DNA of 64,000 nt from the NCBI GenBank assembly GCA_031292515.1, contig JARLGZ010000172.1, positions 310,001 to 374,000 of the forward strand, in the 5' to 3' direction. The stretch is from Puia sp. GTDB taxonomy: Bacteria > Bacteroidota > Bacteroidia > Chitinophagales > Chitinophagaceae. The notes below the pieces were generated by a model. It was not told the DNA's origin. It did not search any database and worked only from the letters and a program-made list of their open reading frames with translations. This document shows, in pieces, positions 36,985 through 46,182 of the stretch (its first letter is position 1; each line of letters opens with the position of its first letter). The translations under genes and the position numbers were made by a program.

Positions 36985-38172
36985 ATGAAAAAAATCATCC
37001 TCGCATCCCTTTGTATTGCGCTGTTATCCAAAGCATTCGCCCGGACGGCCCAGTCGGACCCCGGTCAGCGCACTGCCCTCAGCCATAAAATAGTAGAGAT
37101 AGAATTGCCCAATCCGCAAAGAACGGAGGCCATGCCCGGTCCCTTTAACCATTTCGAGGTGATTGACGCGCGGCCGGATACCTCTTATATCGGAGCGCAT
37201 ACCGAGAACTTATGGGTACCGATGACCCGGATGAGGCAGCTGGTCCTCAAAGGGTCCGTCACGCGGACGATACCGGACTACCTGAACAACCATTTCTCCG
37301 ATCCCGAAGCTCCTTATAAAGTGCTGGTAGTCATTCGCAAACTCTGGATTTCCGACATAGCCTATTCCTACCGGCAGGAGGAACAAAAAGACGAAATCTA
37401 CCAAAAAGATGATAAGATCAATTGCAGGTTCCGGGCCGAAATCTATGTCTCGGGCGGCAACCAGCCGGCGGGTGATAATTCATCCGGCAACAAGTCGCTG
37501 TATACACCCGTGCTCCGTTTCGATTCGCTCCTGGTACTGGACAAAAATGGATATGACCGGATCGGCGGCTTTTTGTCGGACCTGCTGCAAAGCATGGCCG
37601 ACACCCTCGCGACCTTCGATATCGACAGGAAATGGGAGACCGGCAGGCAACTCAGCCTGGCAGATATCAGGCGCTTCAGCAACTCGCTCTACGACTTCCC
37701 CATTTTCAGGGACACCGCACTCGTAAAAGGCGTGTATGCCAGCTTCGACGAATTCCGCAACAACGCGCCTTCCATCCGGGATTTCGAGATCGCCACGGAA
37801 AACAAGAGGTCGCTCCTCTATACAAAAGACCCTTCCGGGAATTCCTTCTACAACCACAAAGCCTGGGGCCTCTGTGACGGCAAGAACCTGTACGTGATGC
37901 TGGAAGGGTTCCTTTTCCCCATTTTCAGGGAACAAAATGCATTTTATCTTTCGGGATTTATAGAAAGCAAGACAAACGCGGAGAATGTCAGGGAGGACAG
38001 GGATGAATACCTGTACGGACCACAGGACGGCGGAGCCACCTGGTTTCCCGGCACGGCCAGCCAAAACAACGCCGTCATTGCCCGGGCCGACTACGCGATA
38101 AAACACAAAAACACGGTAAAAAGAGAGACCCGCGTCTTCCTGGTGGATCCGGACACGGGGGCCATCTATTAG
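36985..38172 (+). CDS. Secreted protein of unknown function ending in a 21-nt repeat
   Basis: The start at 36985 is chosen because a clean signal peptide begins there (MKKIILASLCIALLSKAFA); the frame is open further upstream, but that part is AT-rich and not signal-like. The 395-residue product is soluble-looking after cleavage, with segments NHFEVIDARPDTSYIGAH, KVLVVIRKLWISDIAYSY and RLSLADIRR-like QLSLADIRRFSNSLYDF. I recognise no domain. It ends DTGAIY, and this segment is repeated twice more beyond the stop codon. It stands alone, convergent with proC. Confidence 0.75.
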   Translation: MKKIILASLCIALLSKAFARTAQSDPGQRTALSHKIVEIELPNPQRTEAMPGPFNHFEVIDARPDTSYIGAHTENLWVPMTRMRQLVLKGSVTRTIPDYLNNHFSDPEAPYKVLVVIRKLWISDIAYSYRQEEQKDEIYQKDDKINCRFRAEIYVSGGNQPAGDNSSGNKSLYTPVLRFDSLLVLDKNGYDRIGGFLSDLLQSMADTLATFDIDRKWETGRQLSLADIRRFSNSLYDFPIFRDTALVKGVYASFDEFRNNAPSIRDFEIATENKRSLLYTKDPSGNSFYNHKAWGLCDGKNLYVMLEGFLFPIFREQNAFYLSGFIESKTNAENVREDRDEYLYGPQDGGATWFPGTASQNNAVIARADYAIKHKNTVKRETRVFLVDPDTGAIY

Positions 38173-38214
38173 AACACGGGAGCTATCAATTGGGACACGG
38201 GGGCTATCTGTAAA
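38152..38214. repeat. 21-nt tandem repeat, three units, spanning a stop codon
   Basis: The units begin gacacgggggccatctat, aacacgggagctatcaat and gacacgggggctatctgt at 38152, 38173 and 38194. The first ends with the TAG stop of the gene at 36985. Because 21 is a multiple of three, readthrough would give DTGAIY-stop-NTGAINW-DTGAIC. Confidence 0.85.
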
Positions 38215-38229
38215 GGGTCTTTTTCGAGG

Positions 38230-39027
38230 CTATCCTTTCCCGATCTTCTCATAGCTCGCGACCAGCCCCTTTATCAGCGAAGAGCTGAAGCCCTGGTGTT
38301 CCATCTCGTTGAGCCCCGCGATGGTACAGCCCTTGGGAGTGGTCACCTTGTCGATCTCCTGTTCGGGGTGGGAACCCTTCTTCAGCAATAGCTCGGCGGC
38401 TCCCTTGACAGTCTGGGCCACGATCAGGTTGGCCGTAGCCGCATCGAAGCCGATCTCGATACCGCCTTGTATATTGGCCCGGATATAGCGCATGGCAAAG
38501 GCCGTACCGCAAGCGCCCAGCACGGTAGCGGCATCCATCAGCTTTTCATCGATCCGGACGGTCCTGCCCAACTGGTTGAAAATATCATGGACATATTGCA
38601 ACTGCTCCTCACTCGCATCTTCGGCTGCGATACAGGTCATGCTCTCCTGGATGGCGATGGCCGTATTGGGCATGGCCCGCATGATCGGGATCTTCTTGCC
38701 GAGCACACCCGAAATATGGTTGATGCTGACCCCGGTGATCACGGAGACCAGCATATGCCGGTCTTCGCGGAACTCATCCTTCAACGACCGGATGATTTCA
38801 TTGACCTGGAATGGCTTCACCGCGAGGATGACCAGGTCCGCATAACGGACGGCCTCTTCGTTCTTGTCGCTGACCAGCACCCCCATCCTCTCAAGCCCAT
38901 GCAGGGTCTGGATATTCCGCTTCGTGATCAGGATATGTTTGGGCGCTACGAATCCACTCTGTATGAGCCCTTCCGCAATCGCAGTCCCGAGATTCCCCCC
39001 GCCGATAATAGCAATTCTTTTATTCAT
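38230..39027 (-). CDS. proC: Pyrroline-5-carboxylate reductase
   Basis: The 265-residue protein starts IAIIGGGNLGTAIAEGLI, an NADP-binding loop, and has ADLVILAVKPFQ, IPIMRAMPNTAI and GCTIAGLNEMEHQGFSSSLIKG, the family signature at the C-terminus. It reduces pyrroline-5-carboxylate to proline. It lies 19 nt downstream of hldD on the same strand, so the two are probably cotranscribed, although no functional link is known. Confidence 0.95.
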   Translation of the reverse strand: MNKRIAIIGGGNLGTAIAEGLIQSGFVAPKHILITKRNIQTLHGLERMGVLVSDKNEEAVRYADLVILAVKPFQVNEIIRSLKDEFREDRHMLVSVITGVSINHISGVLGKKIPIMRAMPNTAIAIQESMTCIAAEDASEEQLQYVHDIFNQLGRTVRIDEKLMDAATVLGACGTAFAMRYIRANIQGGIEIGFDAATANLIVAQTVKGAAELLLKKGSHPEQEIDKVTTPKGCTIAGLNEMEHQGFSSSLIKGLVASYEKIGKG

Positions 39028-39046
39028 AACGTTCGATTAAATCTCG

Positions 39047-40033
39047 CTAATAATATTCCTTCCTCGCCAGGTAGTTCCTTACGTAATCATCCACCCCGGC
39101 CTCCAGGGAATAGAACTCATCCGTATAGCCCGCATTCCGCAATTTTTGCATATTGGCTTCCGTAAAATACTGGTACTTATCCCTGATGTCTTCCGGCATA
39201 TCGATATAGACGATATGCGCGGGCTTGTCCAGCCCTGCATAGGTTGCCTTGACCAGGTCTTCAAAGCTCCTGGCCTTGCCCGTACCCAGGTTATAAATAC
39301 CCGAAGCCGGCTGGTTTTTCATCAGCCAGAAGCAGACTTTCAGCACATCCTTCACATACACGAAATCGCGCAGCTGCTGCCCATCCTTATAATCGGGGCG
39401 ATGAGACCTGAACAGCTTCACCTCCCCTTCCTTTCCGATCTGGTTGAAGGAATGAAAGATCACGCTGGCCATCCTGCCCTTGTGAGACTCATTGGGACCA
39501 TAGACATTAAAGAACTTCAGACCGGCCCAGAACGGGGGATGATGATCCTTTTGCTGCAGCGCCCATTTATCGAATTCATTCTTGGAGACGCCATAGGGAT
39601 TGAGCGGCTTCAGCAGGCTGATGCCCGCATGGTCGTCGTCGTAACCGGCTTCCCCATTTCCATAGGTGGCGGCCGAGGAAGCATAGACCAGCGGAATATG
39701 ATGCAGGGTACAATAGTTCCAGACCTTCTGGGAATACTCCACATTCAGATGCTGGTGGATGGCATAGTTGAACTCCGTGGTATCCGTCCTCGCCCCGATG
39801 TGGAAGAACATGCTGATACGCGGCTTCTCCGAAAAGAGCCATTCGAAGAACTCCTCCCGCTCGATCTTATAGTCAAACGCTTTATCTTCCAGGTTGGGCG
39901 TCTTATCGATACGACTGAATTCATCCACCAGGATGAGGTTACGATACCCGTTCTGATTGAGATAGCCGGCCAGACAACTGCCGATGAAGCCGGCCGCGCC
40001 TGTAACTACGATATATTCTTTGGGAGAACTCAT
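39047..40033 (-). CDS. rfaD: ADP-L-glycero-D-manno-heptose-6-epimerase
   Basis: The start at 40033 (MSSPKEYIVVTGAAG) gives 328 residues; an in-frame ATG at 40087 would overlap the divergent acyltransferase gene and is rejected. GAAGFIGSCLAGYLN is the NADP-binding loop, YASSAATYG and NPYGVSKNEFD hold the Ser/Thr and Tyr-x3-Lys of short-chain dehydrogenases, and FFNVYGPNESHKGRMASV matches HldD/RfaD. It makes the L-glycero heptose donor for lipopolysaccharide core, or for related glycans. The neighbourhood with an acyltransferase and glycosyltransferases fits envelope biosynthesis. Confidence 0.92.
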   Translation of the reverse strand: MSSPKEYIVVTGAAGFIGSCLAGYLNQNGYRNLILVDEFSRIDKTPNLEDKAFDYKIEREEFFEWLFSEKPRISMFFHIGARTDTTEFNYAIHQHLNVEYSQKVWNYCTLHHIPLVYASSAATYGNGEAGYDDDHAGISLLKPLNPYGVSKNEFDKWALQQKDHHPPFWAGLKFFNVYGPNESHKGRMASVIFHSFNQIGKEGEVKLFRSHRPDYKDGQQLRDFVYVKDVLKVCFWLMKNQPASGIYNLGTGKARSFEDLVKATYAGLDKPAHIVYIDMPEDIRDKYQYFTEANMQKLRNAGYTDEFYSLEAGVDDYVRNYLARKEYY

Positions 40034-40070
40034 ATATTTGAATCGGGCTTTGCCCTTTTTACAAAGATAG

Positions 40071-41150
40071 ATGAAACTACGATCCATTCAGTTACTGCGC
40101 GCAGTTGCCATCATTTTGGTAGTGTATGCCCATTCGATCGATCTTCAGATGCGTTTCAGCCATTCATTCCAGCAGGATTTTTTTTACCTGCAAAACTTCG
40201 GGGCCTTTGGCGTAGACCTCTTCTTCGTCGTGTCGGGTTTTGTCATTAGCATGGCAGCCGAACGGTATGCAGGTCCCGGCCCGGGTTTCCGGTTTCTTGC
40301 CAGGCGATTCATACGGCTGAACCCGGTTTACTACCTGGTCAGCGGTTTTGTGTTGCTCATGAATCTTTGGAGGCCTCATGCAATAACGGGAACCGCCAGC
40401 CAAACCGGCGCCATTTGGAAGACGATCCTGCTGCTGCCCTTCTTTGACAAGGTGTCGTGGATCGATCCGCTGCTATACGTTGGATGGACCCTCGCGTTCG
40501 AATGGTTGTTCTATATACAGTTCTTCATTGCCATCCTTTGCGCGCCGGAAAAAAAAGAATGGCTGACAGTCACGCTGATTACAGGGATGGTGTTATTGGG
40601 GATCTTATTCAAAAGCGGGGACCCGCGATGGATATTCCTGACAGCGCCTATCCAGTTGGAGTTCCTGCTGGGCATGATGATCTATCGTCTTTTTACACTG
40701 GATGTCCGGCCCGAGCTGGCAGCAACGATCTCCCGGTTCTGCCTGTTAACCGGCGTGGGCTTCTGCGTATGGCTGATCTTCACCGGTTTCGGAAACGACC
40801 TCGAAATGGGCGTCATCCTTAATCAGCCCGGCAATTTTACCCGCATCATCCATTGGGCGACGGCATCGGGCCTGCTCGTAGCCGGGTTCACGTTCATGGA
40901 GAAAAACCACCGGAAGATTCATCCCCCTGCCTGGCTGCTACGTTGCGGCGACGCCTCTTATTCCATATACCTCACCCATACCATCGTTTTTCGGATAGCC
41001 GTCCCGGTTTATCTGAGGGCAGGTTTTCCACCCGCGCCCGATGGGGTCGTTTTTTTGCAATTGCTGGCGGCCCTGCTCGTCGGAATCGGGTTCTATCAAT
41101 GGGTGGAAGCCCCCCTTCTGCATCGGCTCAGGATCCTCTTTCGGCTATGA
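40071..41150 (+). CDS. Acyltransferase 3-family membrane protein (OafA/YrhL-like)
   Basis: The 359-residue protein starts RSIQLLRAVAIILVVYAHSID, the conserved RxxQ-LRAxAxxxVxxxH motif with catalytic His, followed by FGAFGVDLFFVVSGFVI, the second family motif. About ten transmembrane helices follow. Enzymes of this group transfer acyl groups (often acetyl) to sugars of surface polysaccharides. It is divergent from hldD with a 37-nt gap. The substrate glycan is unknown. Confidence 0.9.
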   Translation: MKLRSIQLLRAVAIILVVYAHSIDLQMRFSHSFQQDFFYLQNFGAFGVDLFFVVSGFVISMAAERYAGPGPGFRFLARRFIRLNPVYYLVSGFVLLMNLWRPHAITGTASQTGAIWKTILLLPFFDKVSWIDPLLYVGWTLAFEWLFYIQFFIAILCAPEKKEWLTVTLITGMVLLGILFKSGDPRWIFLTAPIQLEFLLGMMIYRLFTLDVRPELAATISRFCLLTGVGFCVWLIFTGFGNDLEMGVILNQPGNFTRIIHWATASGLLVAGFTFMEKNHRKIHPPAWLLRCGDASYSIYLTHTIVFRIAVPVYLRAGFPPAPDGVVFLQLLAALLVGIGFYQWVEAPLLHRLRILFRL

Positions 41151-41223
41151 CGCTCCGTTGTGAACCCTACCGTCTTCCGTAGCGCAGGTCCTGTTTCGCC
41201 GGTTCCCTATCCTGACACCTCCT

Positions 41224-43449
41224 TTATGACAGTTCCATCTCCACCAGTCCGTTTACGAGCCTTTCGATGGCCGTATCGTACTGCTCTTTCCAGCTCTCTA
41301 TCTTACCCCAATCCATTCCATCCACTTCCACGCTGCCCGCCGTAACGAATCCCAGCTCTTCATAAGGATGGTCTCCCAGCGCCTTCTTAAAGGCCTCCGC
41401 CTGACCGGCTTTTACGCTGACCACGACGCGGCTCTGGCTCTCCCCGAACCAATAAGCATCCTTGCGGATATGGAAATCGGCCGCGACCACATCGAAACCG
41501 AACCCGCCCGGGAAAGCCGATTCCAACAGGGTGACAAACAACCCGCCCTCGCTGACATCATGCGCCGACGCCACCAGCCTCTTGCCTATCAACTCCGCCA
41601 GCTTGCGCTGCAGCCGGTATTCCTCTTCGATGTCGAAATGAGGAGCCGGGCTATATTCTACCCCGCAGATCTTATGGAGATATTCGGAGGAATGGATATC
41701 GTTATTGCTTTTGCCGAGCAGGAACAGGAGATCTCCTGTCTCTTTAAAATCCAGGGTCATCTTGTCTTTCACATTCTCCAGCAGCCCCACCATCCCGATC
41801 GTCGGCGTCGGATAGACGGCGCCTTCCGGGTGCTGATTATAGAAGCTGACATTGCCGCCGGTCACCGGCGTATCGAATTTTTTGCAGGCATCACCCATGC
41901 CTTTGATGGCGTTGACAAATTGATAGTAGACCTCGGGCAGGTAAGGGTTCCCGAAATTGAGACAGTTGGTGACGCCCAGGGGCTGTCCCCCGCTGCACAC
42001 GATATTCCTCGCCGCTTCCGCCACGGCAATCATAGCGCCCTTGTAAGGGTCGGCCAGCACATAACGGCTATTGCAGTCCGTCGTCACGGCCAGTGCTTTT
42101 GTCGTTCCTTTTACCAGGACGACGGCCGCATCGCTGGGCTGGTTCGTCGAGGTATTGGCGGCTCCCACCGTGCTGTCATACTGCATGGCTATCCATCTTT
42201 TTGAAGCGATATTGGGAATATTGACGAGCTTTTCGGCAATGCCCCTGAGATCATCCGGCACCTCTATCGTCCCGGCGTCGAATGCACGGACCTGTTTTAG
42301 ATAGGCCGGCTCGGAATAGGAGCGTTCATATTGCGGCGCCCCTCCGCCAAGTACCAACTCATAGGCGGGGATCTCCGCCTCCAGTAGCCCATTCATATAG
42401 AAATGCAGCAACCCGTCATCGGTGACCTGGCCGATCTCCGCCACCGGGAGGTCCCATTTTTCGAATATCCGGACTACTTCGTCTTCCTTTCCTTTCTCTA
42501 CGACCATCAGCATGCGCTCCTGGCTTTCGCTCAGCAGGAGCTCCCAGGCCTTCATATGCTGCTGGCGGGCCGGGACCTTGTCAAGGTCGATACGCATGCC
42601 GACTTCGCCTTTGGCACTCATTTCCGCGGTAGAACAGATGATGCCGGCGGCGCCCATATCCTGCATGCCTACAACGGCACCGGTTTTGATTACCTCCAGG
42701 CAGGCTTCCAGCAGTTTCTTCTCCTGGAAGGGGTCTCCAACCTGGACAGCCGGCAATTCTTCGGTACTCTCCTTGGTGATATTCGCGGAGGCAAAGGAAG
42801 CGCCGCCGATCCCATCCTTGCCGGTAGCGCTGCCGACAAAGATCACCGGGTTGCCCTTGCCTTTCGCGGTGGCCGATATGGTGTCCCCGCTCTTCAGGAT
42901 GCCAACGCTCCTGGCGTTGACCAGCGGGTTGGTATGATTGCAGTCTTCAAAATAGATCTCGCCGCCCACGGTAGGCACCCCGAAACAATTGCCGTAATGG
43001 CCGATGCCATGCACGACACCCGCCAGCAGATGCTGGGTCTTTGCCTCTTTAAGATTGCCAAAACGCAGGGAGTTGAGCGAGGCGATGGGCCGTGCGCCCA
43101 TGGTGAAAATATCGCGATGGATGCCGCCGACGCCGGTGGCCGCCCCCTGAAAGGGCTCGATGGCGGAAGGGTGGTTATGGGATTCTATCTTGAAAACGAC
43201 CCCCAGACCATCGCCGATGTCCATGAGACCGGCATTTTCTTCGCCGGCCTTTACCAGCATCTTGCTGCCGTCACGGGGCAGGGTCTTTAACCATTTGATG
43301 GAGTTCTTATAACTGCAATGCTCGCTCCACATGGCGCTGAAAGCGCACAGTTCGGTAAAATTGGGAGTGCGGCCTAGTTTATTTTTGATGGATTCGAATT
43401 CTTCTGCTGTCAGCCGAAGTTGTTCAGCGGTCTTTACGGTTATTTCCAT
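41224..43449 (-). CDS. purL: Phosphoribosylformylglycinamidine synthase subunit PurL
   Basis: The start at 43449 (MEITVKTAEQLRLTAEEF) gives 741 residues, the usual length of small PurL. SAMWSEHCSYKNSIKWLK is the N-terminal signature, and VVFKIESHNHPSAIEPFQGAATGVGGIHRD holds the catalytic His and ATP site. The C-terminal half repeats the fold (YKGAMIAVAEAARNIVCSGGQPLGVTNCLNFGNP and ASAHDVSEGGL). It converts FGAR to FGAM in purine synthesis and needs PurQ and PurS, which are not in the window. Confidence 0.96.
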   Translation of the reverse strand: MEITVKTAEQLRLTAEEFESIKNKLGRTPNFTELCAFSAMWSEHCSYKNSIKWLKTLPRDGSKMLVKAGEENAGLMDIGDGLGVVFKIESHNHPSAIEPFQGAATGVGGIHRDIFTMGARPIASLNSLRFGNLKEAKTQHLLAGVVHGIGHYGNCFGVPTVGGEIYFEDCNHTNPLVNARSVGILKSGDTISATAKGKGNPVIFVGSATGKDGIGGASFASANITKESTEELPAVQVGDPFQEKKLLEACLEVIKTGAVVGMQDMGAAGIICSTAEMSAKGEVGMRIDLDKVPARQQHMKAWELLLSESQERMLMVVEKGKEDEVVRIFEKWDLPVAEIGQVTDDGLLHFYMNGLLEAEIPAYELVLGGGAPQYERSYSEPAYLKQVRAFDAGTIEVPDDLRGIAEKLVNIPNIASKRWIAMQYDSTVGAANTSTNQPSDAAVVLVKGTTKALAVTTDCNSRYVLADPYKGAMIAVAEAARNIVCSGGQPLGVTNCLNFGNPYLPEVYYQFVNAIKGMGDACKKFDTPVTGGNVSFYNQHPEGAVYPTPTIGMVGLLENVKDKMTLDFKETGDLLFLLGKSNNDIHSSEYLHKICGVEYSPAPHFDIEEEYRLQRKLAELIGKRLVASAHDVSEGGLFVTLLESAFPGGFGFDVVAADFHIRKDAYWFGESQSRVVVSVKAGQAEAFKKALGDHPYEELGFVTAGSVEVDGMDWGKIESWKEQYDTAIERLVNGLVEMELS

Positions 43450-43508
43450 ATTATTCCTGAAAGATATGAGGGGGCAAAAGTACAAAAAAGGGAGGGCCCG
43501 TTCCGTCG

Positions 43509-46097
43509 TTAACCGGTAATTATTTCATAAATAGCCTGGTATCGTTCGGCCGTGGTCTCCAGCGAATAATGCCGGATCACCCGTTCCCGCGCCTTCAGAC
43601 CCGGTTTCCCGCGCTGATCCGGGACCGCTTCCGACAGGGTCTCCAACGTTCCCGCGAGTGTCTCCAGTGCTCCTGCCAGGGCTTCCGGATCATGCGGGGC
43701 GACAGATAACCCGGTGTCTCCCACCATATCGGCGGCGTCTCCGACGTCGGTCGTCACGCAGGGAACGCCACAAGCCATCGCCTCCGTCAACACCAGGGGC
43801 GAAGCCTCCGAGCGGGAACTCAGGCAGAAAAGGTCCAGTCCGGCCAGCAGTTTTTCGATAGCCGTCCGCGCGCCCAGCAGGTGGATGCGCCCCCTGATAC
43901 CCAGCTGCTCTGCCAACGTGATAAGCTCTTTGTTGCCGTCATCGACACCGCTTCCCGCCAGCACAAAATGCGCCTGGGGATATCTTCCGGATAACAGCGC
44001 GGCGGCCTGCAGGAAGTTTGCGTGATCTTTCAGCGGGTGGTAACGGGCGACATGACCGATCAGCAGCGGGCGTTCTAAAGAGGGCCCCAGCTCCGCCAGC
44101 AGCCGTCCGCGGGCCTCCGGGTCCGGTCTGAAAAGGGTGGTATCGATGCCATTGGGTATGGTGACAGCCTTTGTGTCGCGGTAGCCGAGCGCAATATGCT
44201 GCCTCCGGCTGGCTTCGGAGACATATATAATGCGGTCTGCCCGGGCAGAAAACCGGGCGCCGAGCCGGATCAGCAATCGGGTCATCCGTTTTTCGTCGGG
44301 CAGGTGTGCGATGGAATGGTGGATTCCCCACAGTACCGCGGGTCGCCCGGGCAGCCAGGGCCTCGCAAAACTGGCAGCCAGGTTGCCATGATACATCCAC
44401 CCCTGTATTTGCTGCGGGCGTATCCGCCGCAAAAGCCCGATCAGGCGCCGCATCGCCCGCATGGAAGGCAGACGGCCCGGCCGGATTCCCAAAAAATGAA
44501 CCGGGATATCCAGTTCGGCGAGTTTACCGGCAAGACCTCCGTCAAAGCGCCCACCCCGTTCACCGTTCGCCCGATCACCATCCGCCCTATCAACGTTCCC
44601 CCAATCACCGCTCGCCCTATTAACGCCCGCCCAATCACGGCGCACCGGCTCCTCCGCACCCAGGCAGACTACTTCGTGGCGGAAGCGACCATTTTTTTTA
44701 TCGTTTTTGCCGTTCCTCCCGTTTGGGTCATTCAGCATCGATAACAGGTTGTAAAGCATCTGCTCGGCGCCTCCCTGTCTCAGCCCGCTTATAATGTGCA
44801 CGATGGTCTGCAGGCGTCCCGCACCTGCCCCGTCCCGGAGGGCATGCCCATTTATCAAAGATGTATAAGCGGCTATGGATTTTTCGAGAGAGAAGTCTTT
44901 CGCACGGCTTCTTCGTCTTTTCCGGTCCGCATCCGATTCTGTCACGACCGCCGTCGGCGCAGCCGATACCGGCACAACCTGTGTCGGCGCAACCTTTGTC
45001 TGGACAGCCTGTGTCTGGGCAGCCGTTGTCGGCGCCCCCTCAGCCCTATTGGCGATCCGCAACATGGCCGACGCCATCGCGTCGATATCCCCCACCGGCA
45101 CGAGATCACCGTACTCACCATTCCCGAGGATGCCCGCCGTTCCGCCCGGACAATCCGTGGCGATGACCGGACACCCGCAGGCCAGTGCCTCTATCAGCAC
45201 GCCCGGCAAAGCCTCCCACCTGGAAGAGAGGATGAAGGCATCGCAGCGGGCCATATACGCATAGGGATTCCCGGTAAACCCGGGCAACCGTGTATCTTCG
45301 CCGATGCCAAGCGCCGCAATCGTTCTTTCAAGCTCTGCCCGCTGGCTTCCTTCGCCCAATATCATCAGCCGGGCAGGACGCTGCTGCCTGACCCTGGCAA
45401 ACGCCTGCAGGAGTTCGACGAACCCCTTCTCCGGCGACAATCTGCCCACCGCGAGGAATACGGGCCAGCCATTCCTTTTGGCAAGCGGAGGCGCATCCGT
45501 TCCGCCAAACCCCGATGCATCCGGCGCGCCGGCAAACCATTCATGGTCGGGCGGCGACTGCGCCATCGTCGTAATCTTCGCATCGATCACAGGATTATAA
45601 AGGGTGTGCACCCGCCTCTTATTCAACGAGAGCTTTACCACAAGATCGATGGCCACCTCATCCGAAACGGCGACGACGGGATCCTGTCCCGGGTATAATT
45701 TCTTCATAAGCCATAACACGCTCCTCTCCCTGCGGGACGCGAGCCGGTCGGGTGTGAGCAAGGCATGCTCGACCACGATCAGCCGGGTCTTCCGGGAAAA
45801 GAGGCGCTTCGCCAGCAACGCGATCGTATTGGCATGGCTGAGATGAGAGATTAATACATCGGGCTTCTCCCGCCGAAGATAGCGGGCCAGGGGCAGCAGA
45901 GCCCCGAAAGTCGAACGGCAACCCAGATCTATGATCCGTACGCCCGCGGGAACCTCTCGCAGGAATACCCCACGCGCCTTCACCAGGACCAGGTCGAGGT
46001 GATATTCCCGCTCCGGCATTCCATTCAGCAAACGAACCAGGGTTCGTTCGGCGCCGCCGCCTTCGAGATCCGGTATAAAAAAGGCGATCCGCTGCAT
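43509..46097 (-). CDS. Fusion of two GT4-family glycosyltransferases
   Basis: The start at 46097 (MQRIAFFIPDLEGGGAERTL) gives 862 residues. The first GT4 enzyme spans about 1-395, with the donor-site motifs FLAVGRLSPEKGFVELLQAF and SSRWEALPGVLIEALACGCPVI. The second begins at about 430 with IVHIISGLRQGGAEQMLYNLL and has IGHVARYHPLKDHANFLQAA and SSRSEASPLVLTEAMACGVPCV. Both keep the EX7E-type donor site (E in EALPGVLIE and EASPLVLTE). Two low-complexity 15-nt-period inserts are present: one in the C-terminal domain of the first enzyme, one in the N-terminal domain of the second. The enzyme probably adds two sugars of a surface glycan in the cytoplasm. It is divergent from another GT4 gene. Confidence 0.88.
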   Translation of the reverse strand: MQRIAFFIPDLEGGGAERTLVRLLNGMPEREYHLDLVLVKARGVFLREVPAGVRIIDLGCRSTFGALLPLARYLRREKPDVLISHLSHANTIALLAKRLFSRKTRLIVVEHALLTPDRLASRRERSVLWLMKKLYPGQDPVVAVSDEVAIDLVVKLSLNKRRVHTLYNPVIDAKITTMAQSPPDHEWFAGAPDASGFGGTDAPPLAKRNGWPVFLAVGRLSPEKGFVELLQAFARVRQQRPARLMILGEGSQRAELERTIAALGIGEDTRLPGFTGNPYAYMARCDAFILSSRWEALPGVLIEALACGCPVIATDCPGGTAGILGNGEYGDLVPVGDIDAMASAMLRIANRAEGAPTTAAQTQAVQTKVAPTQVVPVSAAPTAVVTESDADRKRRRSRAKDFSLEKSIAAYTSLINGHALRDGAGAGRLQTIVHIISGLRQGGAEQMLYNLLSMLNDPNGRNGKNDKKNGRFRHEVVCLGAEEPVRRDWAGVNRASGDWGNVDRADGDRANGERGGRFDGGLAGKLAELDIPVHFLGIRPGRLPSMRAMRRLIGLLRRIRPQQIQGWMYHGNLAASFARPWLPGRPAVLWGIHHSIAHLPDEKRMTRLLIRLGARFSARADRIIYVSEASRRQHIALGYRDTKAVTIPNGIDTTLFRPDPEARGRLLAELGPSLERPLLIGHVARYHPLKDHANFLQAAALLSGRYPQAHFVLAGSGVDDGNKELITLAEQLGIRGRIHLLGARTAIEKLLAGLDLFCLSSRSEASPLVLTEAMACGVPCVTTDVGDAADMVGDTGLSVAPHDPEALAGALETLAGTLETLSEAVPDQRGKPGLKARERVIRHYSLETTAERYQAIYEIITG
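44563..44637 (-). repeat. 15-nt in-frame array in the second GT4 domain, five units
   Basis: Plus-strand units are ccgttcgcccgatca, ccatccgccctatca, acgttcccccaatca, ccgctcgccctatta and acgcccgcccaatca. They encode Asp/Arg/Ala/Gly/Asn-rich five-residue steps (VNRAS, GDWGN, VDRAD, GDRAN). Confidence 0.85.
44944..45033 (-). repeat. 15-nt in-frame array in the first GT4 domain, six units
   Basis: Plus-strand units are acgaccgccgtcggc, gcagccgataccggc, acaacctgtgtcggc, gcaacctttgtctgg, acagcctgtgtctgg and gcagccgttgtcggc. They encode an Ala/Thr/Gln/Val/Pro-rich insert (QTQAV, QTKVA, PTQVV, PVSAA). Confidence 0.88.
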
Positions 46098-46182
46098 AGA
46101 CACAAAAATAAGCATCCCATCCGGATTCATGGGATAATGGAAATAGCGTAGGTTTGTCCGATAAATTTTTTTATACTTGGGC

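Noticed and set aside
40034-40087. Upstream ATG of the heptose epimerase gene
   Set aside because: It would overlap the start of the divergent acyltransferase gene; the family N-terminus begins right after the ATG at 40033.
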